NCBI RefSeq assembly: GCF_964204645.1
Contig: NC_134029.1
Location: forward strand, 4,225,001 to 4,289,000
DNA length: 64,000 nucleotides
Direction of reading: 5' to 3'
Origin: Tubulanus polymorphus
Lineage: Eukaryota; Nemertea; Palaeonemertea; Tubulaniformes; Tubulanidae
Position numbers and translations under genes: made by a program. The first letter of the stretch is position 1. Every line of letters begins with the position of its first letter. Shown piece by piece: positions 55,840 to 64,000 of this stretch. The notes below the pieces were generated by a model. The model did not search any database and was not told where the DNA came from. It was given only the letters and a program-made list of their open reading frames with translations.

Positions 55840-58800
55840 TCATAGTTGTACGTCAGCGAATGTTAATTCTACGCCGAAATCTTCTTTGAACACGTGCCAA
55901 GTTTTCTTCTTATGGGGATTGTCGAGCTCAGCTCGCGTTAGTATCAATCTACAAGAATCAACAATAAATGAAGCTTGTCGTTTTAACTTGTATTTAAGTG
56001 AATAAAGGTATAGTTCTGTATACATACCTGTTGTCCTTAATGAATCCAGTATTGAACCAGAAGTAGAACGGGCATTTATCATAACCGATTGGAAGTCTCT
56101 GAAAAATTCAAATAAGATAATGCATAATAGAAGTTTGGGATGCGAACTTCAGAAATACTATTTTCAAGCCATTAACTGAGGAATCTCACCGAAGTCGAAT
56201 AGAACATGACTTTAACATCATCAACGAGTGAAGGACATTCATGTATTTCAGCAGACATCACAGTTTCGCCTGGTTGCATAATCTGTCTCTGAAAAATATT
56301 GCAAAATCGACTCTCATTCGAAACTTAATCCTTTCAGGTTCTTAAGTTTGGAGAAATGATGAGCTTTGTAAATCTTTACCTGGCAGTTTGAGTTGTATCG
56401 TAGGTCACAAGCGAACACGACTTCTCTTTGAAGAATAACTCTAAAGTACAAATCACTTCCGTTACCCGGTCCAATACCTACAGGATATATAAGTTGTTTA
56501 AATACATCTATTTCATATTTGGCCCCCTTAATACGAATGATACCAATTATGCTAGAAATATTGCATTCATTTGATCGTTATGAAGCTATCGTACCTTGGA
56601 TACCGGTTATCTTTAGATTAGTTATCTTTAAGATCTTCTTACTAGGTAACTTGTAGTTCAGTTTGTTCTTAACGATATCAAAATATCCGACGTATCTGCT
56701 CTGAAAATGGAAACATCTCCAAGTACAATAAACTTTCAACTTTTCGCCGCAGGTTGGTTATAATTCAGTGCTCACTACTGACCTGACTTGGAGTTTCAAC
56801 TCCTTGGAATTTACTTCCTACATTTAAATCCGTTCTTCTGTCACCGAAATAGTTCAAACTTTCCTGCGTGATAAAAAGATCAAATATCGATGCATATATC
56901 AATGATGTTAAATCCGTTCAATGATAGCAACTGGAAGTTGGCGATTTTGTACCTCTGCCTCTTTGAAAAGTCCCGAATCGACAAGATAAGTACAGATCAT
57001 CGTTCCCGTGCGACCTTTACCACCTTTACAATGTATTGCTATAACGTTTCGTTCATCTGCTGCGATCCATTCTCGAGAATTCTCAGCGAATCTCAATAAT
57101 TCACTAAAAAAAAAACCACAAATAGCAATTCTTGACATCTGAGAAAAGTGATTTTCACTCTCAACCGAAAAGGGAAAACTATAGATAATCTAAATTAATT
57201 CAGTCAATAATCTTTTTCGCAAACTTTCAGAATAGTCAAACCCACTTATTGTTGAAAATATTATAATGTTTAATCCAGATTCCTCACAAATCACATGAAT
57301 TTCATTGGTCCTAATGATCTGAATTGAATTAGGTTTAAACACTGGCATTCCTCACCTCATTGAGGGAACGTTGTGGTCATCAATTAATATTCTTTCGACT
57401 TGAAAGTGGAACAATGACTCATCATAGGAACGTTCACCTATAGACACACATACGATACAACACAGATAAATAAACTAGACAGTGCAACATGTACCTGAAT
57501 GAGAACATATCACAACCAAAACAGAAAATATATACAACACTTTTTTGAAAAGAAGCAAATTTCTAACTATACTAAATAATACGGGGAAAATAGATCACAA
57601 GTAGCACAACGGACACATTCATCAATATAACCTTCAAACTTACTGCATAGATTGTAAATTCTGTAATGATCTTTGTGTTTGGCATCGAAAAATTTTGCAA
57701 CCTCCTGAAAGTTAGATTTCATTGATGATTAGGTCGATATCAGTGGCTTTTCCAAATTCATGCAACTCAACGCTTCATCGTCACTTACCCTGATAGGATT
57801 TCTGTACCATGACATGAGACCGGTTGATGGAAAAGACATCGCGATACATCGAGCTGAAAATATTTAAGTCAAGACAAAAACTGTACCAGTAGCGTCAATG
57901 AAGGGATATGACCTGATGGCATCTACTCTGCCACAGCACGGAAACGTGCAAAACCAATCAGATTGCCTATTGTAAAATGACTGAGGTAAATTCATGAATA
58001 ACCATAAATAGAACAATCTGGCAAAAAGGAAGAGCAATTTCTGATTGGCTAATAATGACATCATAGCAATTAAAGCGCGCATGTACTCGCGTGCTGGGGC
58101 TGATCAGGCAGGGACATAGTCTCATGATGGCATTAGGTTTAAGGGAGAATGAAAACAATGAGGAGCGAATGAATGATTCAAAATAATCACCAGTAATATA
58201 ACATAAATCCAAATCAAACCCATCTTTCTGATATCTTCTCTTGTTTTGAGACACGACTTTTCGTGTTGCTTTCGACAAGTTTTTTCTTTCGGTGAAAAAT
58301 CGGATAAGTAGTAAAATGCGGACCAGTCGGCCGGCGACGATCAGTCTGTAAACAAAACACAAACGCTATCAGAGTCCCTACGGATCAGTCAAAAATTTCT
58401 AATTGCCTATTTCCAAAATTGAAGGATTTTCAAAGGAGTTTCAAGCATTTTGCTCAAATCTCAAATAAGTTTCAAGCTCTTAAAAAGCATTTTCTGTTCG
58501 GGATTTTTTCAAGAAATCGAGGAGTTGTATAGGGACTGTAACTATCAAACTTCAATGAAGTCTTCATTGACATTTGGTGACAAGACGACATACCTGAGAT
58601 AATCACTTAAACTCTGCATCACCATCGCTGTATCAACGACAGTCACTGTGAACGTGATTAGAATAATGATAAAATCTACGACATTCACCCAGTCTCTGAA
58701 AAACTCACGAGGTCTAAAAAGACAAAAAAGAAACAGCGTCGTTAGGATTAAGCAACCGGTATATAAGGCTAAAGAAAATATAAACCCAAGCATAACAGAC

Positions 58801-60764
58801 CCAGGAGCTATAGAAATGAACTCTATTTCTAAAATTCCATAGCTTGTTCATAGCTTCAGACACAAAACTAACTTCAAACAAAAAACAAAACTCAATTCCA
58901 TAACTTCTCCAGGATTTTTCAGTTATAGTACGAGCCCTGCATGAAAAATAGATATGGATTTACATACCCTTTGCCGAAAATTCTCAGCAGGACTTCCAAC
59001 ATGAAATAACACGATATAGCTAATGACACTGCATCGAAAGGTGTTTCATCCGTCGGAGAGATAGCAATATCAACTATAACGATGCATAGATCAACCACGA
59101 TCAATAACATCGTAAATATACGAAAAACTAAATGTTCAACGACTCCGCGTATAAACCACTGACAAGATCTGAAAAATAGAAGTTATGTTAAGTCATACTT
59201 TTTGGACTAATCTAAATCTGTTTTATCAGAGTTTGCCCCGATTTTCCACCCATTTACAAATCCCCCGAGTTTTCCCTGAATTCTTCTTGTGATTACACAA
59301 AATTCCCTGAGTGAAACAGAGATATTTCTTCAAAATTTTACAATTCATTTTTCATTGAATCACACATTGATAAAGAAACATGTGGCATTATCAAAATTCC
59401 CTGAGTTTTTACAGGTTTTTGGTAAAATTTATCAAATTCCCTGAGTTTTCCCTGTTTTTTTTTCTAATTTTTTCCTGATTCCCTGAGTTTTCCAGGTCAG
59501 TGAACACCCTGTTTATAAATTTCAGACTTGCACGCTTCTATGAACAGTCATCTTTCTACTTAAAAACACATTTCAGATATCTTACTCTAGATCCCCAGAT
59601 GGTTCTTGATGAAACAGATCGTGTTCGTGGCTGTTGATTATTTTGCAGCTTCCTCCCTCCGCATCATCCTCGCCATTATTCTCGTACGAGATGAAATTAC
59701 TTTTTCCTTCCGTGTGAAGTTTGTCGCGTTGTTTCGACGCAGCGGTATCCGAGACCTCGGGTTCGGACTGTTCTGAATTGATCGAGTTAAATCGAAGTTG
59801 GCTTGTCGTCCGTGCTGGGTTTTCCTGCACAGAACACATTTCATTAGACATCGTTACAGTAAAAGAAAGAAACTAAATACATAGGCTGAAAACCTTCGAA
59901 AGATAACAGCTAGAGGTATAATTGTTCACACAATAGTTTTTCTAACACATATATTCATATCTATTTTCTCAATTGATACATGAGCCAATCGCGTACTGGC
60001 CAATCATGCATTGCACTTTATCTGATAAGCCTTTAATAGATATAATGTAGATTGAATAATTTGTTTTGATATTTATAATTCCTATCAAACTTCCTCAATG
60101 AAAAATTAAGTTCAAAGTACAATTATTTTTTAGAAATCTTAATTGATTCGGTTTCAGGGAAAAGTGTTTCTTTCAGGAAGTAGATATTTCACCAATGGCA
60201 TTATTCCAGTAAAAACTATTATGCCGATACATTTATTGATGTATAAAAAATTAAGGCAAAAACGCTTCAGAAAAAGGATCAGAGTAGGATTCTAGGTTTA
60301 CGTAAGGGTTGGGGTAAGTTTTAGGTTGAATTTATGGGTTTAGGGTAGGTGTTGAGTTGGAGAGTTGCAGGCTATAGGTTGTCACAGGAGTTAAAACATA
60401 TAAGTAACTTCTAGCAGCCACACTCAACGGTCCAGTGGTTAGAACGCTGCACTAGTAGGCCTATATAATCCGTGATCCAGGTTCTAAACCGGATGTTTTA
60501 CTTATATCTCTTTGATCATTTCTTGAGTTTTCCAAGTTCAGCAACTGAATGTGCATGCCCAAAAATGTCAGGAATTGATCACAATGAGCTCAGCAAAATA
60601 GCGTGAAAGTACCGGTACGACGCCGTATTGGCAAAATATTAACTTGCTCTATTTTACAATACCTGGTTGTCGTTATCATACAGTCCAACATCGTGAAAAG
60701 ATGCAGCTCTTTGGCCTCGAGTTTCAGTCTCTTCGTCATCTGTGAACTTTTTATAACCACTCAT
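55840..60764 (-). CDS. Voltage-sensing phosphoinositide phosphatase (VSP/TPTE family), complete, 15 exons
   Basis: A voltage-sensor domain fused to a PTEN-like phosphatase: depolarisation triggers removal of 5- or 3-phosphates from PI(4,5)P2 and PIP3 at the plasma membrane. Exons: 60663-60764, 59586-59824, 58968-59168, 58594-58713, 58191-58345, 57789-57853, 57644-57704, 57356-57437, 56953-57103, 56783-56863, 56595-56700, 56380-56477, 56190-56288, 56028-56098, 55840-55948. Phases agree; total 579 aa, close to 576 in ascidian Ci-VSP. Residues 1-115 are an acidic cytosolic tail; S1 about 129-148, S2 155-178, S3 190-212, S4 [16 protein letters not shown] (R221, R227, R230, R236). A basic linker [17 protein letters not shown] follows. 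The phosphatase loop is [10 protein letters not shown] (C367, R373), with Gly rather than PTEN's Ala at the second residue after Lys, the VSP form. A C2 domain ends at ELTFADVQL. The start ATG opens exon 1; introns 1 and 2 are the largest. Confidence 0.95.
60398..60507 (+). repeat. tRNA-like repeat with inverted ends, in VSP intron 1
   Basis: A tRNA-like segment (A box GGTCCAGTGGTTAGAACG, degenerate B box AGGTTCTAAACC) is bounded by perfect 10-bp inverted repeats ATATAAGTAA (60398-60407) and TTACTTATAT (60498-60507). It shares a GCTGCxCTAGTA core with the tRNA-like segment at 7500-7580. Confidence 0.5.
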
Positions 60765-60799
60765 ATTTTCATTCCTTCCACCTTAAAAAGGTAAAACAT

Positions 60800-61420
60800 G
60801 GATTTACAATTTCCCGTACAATTTACAGACTGAGAAGGCAAAGTTTCCTATTTAAGACATTGATCCATTAAATTTTAGGACCAGTAAAATTCTATTCACT
60901 ATTTCATGATTTGTAAATGGACCCACCACACTGACAGTCTCTCTCTCTACAGCAGTAGGCCCTATAGTTGATGAATGAGAGGGGGCGTTTCTTCTTCCTT
61001 GCCGAGACCCGTTTTTAGCTTTCGTTTTCAATCTTTTAGCGATATTTAATCACATCAAACAAGCAAAAATTAAATGAAAGTTTAAGATTACGTTGGGATA
61101 GACTTAGCCCCAAAAAACTCACACGCCGTCAATGAAGCAAAGCCTTAGTTTGGGGCGAATTAAAACATTTTTTATGGATTTTTGGAGTTTAAACAGGTTT
61201 ACTTCCGCGTTTAGAAAATTACAAGTTATAGCTGAACCGATGTTTCATGAATTTCGGACTTGCACTTCATTCTGTGAAAACTATACCCACATTCATAAAT
61301 AGATACAAGATCTTATATTTTTCATAATCAAGGTTCAGAAGATTGTGACTGAAAACCGTGCAGCAAAGATTCTAAGATTGTCGTCGTTTCGGTCATTTGA
61401 GTTCAGATTTTTGACGCGCC
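60800..61420. other. Region between VSP exon 1 and the rightward promoter
   Basis: This should contain the VSP promoter (minus) and upstream sequence of the rightward gene. No specific motif was convincing. Confidence 0.35.
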
Positions 61421-61423
61421 CAA

Positions 61424-61571
61424 CCCGGAAATGAAAAAACCCGGAAGAAATAAAAAAAATCACGTAAAGAAAGTTAGATTACAGATTTGAGATTTGAAGA
61501 GCAGCCGCCGATATCGAAGGACAGCATCTCGTCAGTGTGTCGCTTACATGTGAATTTTGTCTCATTTGCAG
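61424..61571 (+). promoter_or_regulatory. Promoter-like region and first non-coding exon of a rightward gene
   Basis: Two ETS-like CCGGAA motifs (about 61426 and 61440) are followed within about 130 bases by ttgca and a perfect donor gtaagtatgt at 61571. No ORF starts before the donor, so this looks like a 5' UTR exon whose coding exons lie beyond the window. Confidence 0.4.
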
Positions 61572-61574
61572 TAA

Positions 61575-64000
61575 GTATGTTATGTTTTGGTAAATTAGCC
61601 TACCCGGTACTATAGCCGCCCTAGGTATTACTAGTAGTAGTATTATTAGACAATTAGTAGGTTATAAAAAATGATTAGGGCGGCCTGCCCTAATAGATTT
61701 GAATCCATAGATTTGACCATAGGCAATGCAGTACAGGCCTACACCGTACCCTAAAACTAAACCAGCAACAGCGCAGTTAGGTTTATTGGTTTACCTTTCA
61801 TTTGTATTCATGGAGAATAATGGTTTTCTCTCAACTTCTCTTTATTATTGTCCCTAACTAACAAGAAGATACAAGGCATTTTCTTTAAAGCGTGTCATGT
61901 AGTGAAGCCACACATTTTATTTGATTGAGTGAGATCCATGGACAGAATTGATATCCAAAATTATTAAAAGAAGTCTTGTGTGATCAGTTGATCTAACCTG
62001 GTTGTTAGGCCTATCTAATTAAAGAAATATCACTTTTTAAGGCGATGTTATGATGATTAATGATCGCCCTGAAATCTATATATAAACGTGAATCTTGTTT
62101 TTTCATTCACTCATCACCCTTGAAATACGATCAACTTTTATTGTGATTGAAATCATAACTCCATTCCGTAGGTACAAGTTCGAAAAACCATTGCCAATAA
62201 ATTTCCGAGTAGTTTCTTTCATGGTTGACACTGTAGTCACTTTCTCATTTATAATTAAGGTGCCTTTGAACTATAAATTTGGTTTGCAGCTGAAATGTTA
62301 ATGCTGTAAATTGCGTCGGGCACAAAAACGTATTATGTATATAAGTAACCCCTTGAAATGTGGTCGTCTTTGATGTAGGTAGGTCATTCTTTAGAGTTAG
62401 CATTCATGCGTTATACTCGAAATGCTTTAGAAGTGAATTTATTCTCCTATTGTTTAAAAACTTCAACATTCAAACGCATAAAAGTCTGTTCGAGGACCTT
62501 AATAAAATATGGCACGAGAAAGCTTTAAATTATGATTTCTTTTGGCAGTTATTTTACTAGAATTAGGCTGTAGTCCTCTCTTGGCAATATATTTATATGC
62601 CTATATCATTTTGACATTTCATATTAGGAGGCAAGCCTCATCATTTTGTTGGGACTGAAATTATTAACTCCCCCACTGACGCTCCTGCAATTATGCCTAG
62701 TTGCCTATGGTTTGGTGATCTTGATGCAACGCTCTGTAGTATTCCTGAACGTAACTATTCGGATATAGTCGCAATATGAAATAAACTACTAGCTCAAGGA
62801 AACCGCAGGATTTTACAGTATCAATTGGTCAGGGTCTGTTGTTTTGGGTTAAAAAGCTATGGACCCTTCTTGAAAACTGTGAAAGGGTCTTCTCTACTAT
62901 TTAACTCTTCACCCATTGCTACTGTTTAGAATAAAGTGTTTCAATCGAAAGGTAACTTTAAAAAAACTTTACTCAATATTTTGGTCACATAGAATTTCAC
63001 ATGTAGAGTAAGTTATGTGTGGGTAGTATGTATGTAAATATTGAGCGTTCATTTTATTATCGCATAGTCAGAAATGCCTGCATAATGCATTATATATTGA
63101 TAATAATTGTTTCGCGACAAATTAATTTAGTGAGTACTGTAGGGGGGAATCTAATTGCTCGATGTTTCGGAGCTCGCGATGGAATGAAAATGATGATTGA
63201 TTGATAGGAAAAATACGTCTCCAGTTTTTCATGCAGCGTTCGTTTCGATTCACGCTTGATTTAACACGCCAATATTTCATCTGTGTTCCGATCCCCGTTG
63301 AGCAGCCGGTTGGATTCGGCTGCAAAATCGACAAGACAGGAAGAAATCAAATTGATTGCGCTATGAAATATATGTATCTTATCGAGTAGTATATACATGT
63401 AAGATGGTCTGTAGAGAGTCTACTATGTGCTACTTTTTCGAAGAGAAGTTTTTGCTTAATTTTCACAAAAATGTCAGTAATTACTGAAAGCACTAGTTTT
63501 CGACTTAGAAGCCATCTGAAAAATATCGTCACGATATTCGTGATTGTGATACTATGCGTTAATCAAATAATCAAAAGCCAAGCAATTAACATATCCTTGT
63601 GCATAAATAACATGGATTTATTTGTCCTTAGGTTAAGTGCTGAAAATGTTTACTTAAAAGTACAGAGGCTATAGTTTGGTCGATCTGACTACACCAGCTG
63701 AATCTCTTTTGGTGAATTCTAGGAAATATCCAATTTGACCCTCGAATCTGTCCTAGAAATCTAATTTTATTTACCTGTAAGACAATAAGATAATTTTATC
63801 AAATTTAGCCTCGTCCCAGAATACTAATTCCATTGTTAAAAACTATTCAGCTCATACGCTGAGTTCAAAAATTAAAAAATCTTTCCCTCGATTTCTTCCA
63901 GTTTAGTGTTAGGGTAAAGGATAAATCTGTGGCAAGCAAACTTTTGTCTCAGATCATTATATCGTCTGTCATTCTCAGAAAACTGTTCGATTTTCTATTG
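61575..64000. other. Presumed first intron of the rightward gene; no coding exon recognised
   Basis: AT-rich sequence with only short ORFs on both strands (for example 63201-63389 and 63122-63334, which overlap antisense). None shows a recognisable domain or clean splice context. Confidence 0.35.

Overview
The window is nuclear DNA from an intron-rich, AT-rich invertebrate, most probably a lophotrochozoan and perhaps a mollusc. Genes are split by many short GT-AG introns, polyadenylation signals follow stop codons, and between the genes lie tRNA-derived SINE-like sequences, short terminal-inverted-repeat elements and very large tandem arrays. The gene set (sigma-class GST, DIS3, SMC5, a voltage-sensing phosphatase) fits an animal. 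I infer the phylum from general gene-family knowledge, not from a search.

Layout. 1-240: last exon of a sigma-class glutathione S-transferase (+). 564-8011: complete 22-exon DIS3/RRP44 exoribonuclease (-), convergent with the GST. Its introns hold a SINE-like element and a transposon-like element with an 8-bp target duplication. 9737-17257: a predicted gene (+) for an unrecognised basic, proline-rich protein, with a CCAAT/CRE/TATA promoter, a minisatellite 5' UTR and a 5.8-kb intron containing another inverted-repeat element. 17480-35000: a gene-poor block almost entirely of tandem repeats (32-, 37-, 24-, 160-, 37/41-, ~110- and 152/160-bp arrays and an 890-bp polypyrimidine tract). 35600-37910: an array of exon-intron-like modules ending in a poly(A) signal, perhaps a non-coding or micropeptide transcript.

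40601-48854: complete 20-exon SMC5 (+). 50971-51954: intronless LicD/fukutin-like type II membrane protein (+). 52481-53089: an unrecognised ORF in three frames (+). 53117-54592: five-exon gene with a CBM20-like starch/glycogen-binding domain (-). 55840-60764: complete 15-exon voltage-sensing phosphatase, TPTE/VSP (-). From 61424: a promoter-like region and first non-coding exon of a rightward gene whose coding part lies outside the window.

The genes do not form an operon or pathway. DIS3 (RNA exosome nuclease) and SMC5 (SMC5/6 genome-stability complex) are housekeeping nuclear genes; the VSP couples membrane voltage to phosphoinositide dephosphorylation; the GST, LicD-like and CBM20 genes are metabolic or glycan-related. 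All exon boundaries were read by hand from splice signals, reading-frame phase and family conservation. DIS3, SMC5 and VSP each sum to an intact frame of the length expected for the family (948, 1046 and 579 aa).
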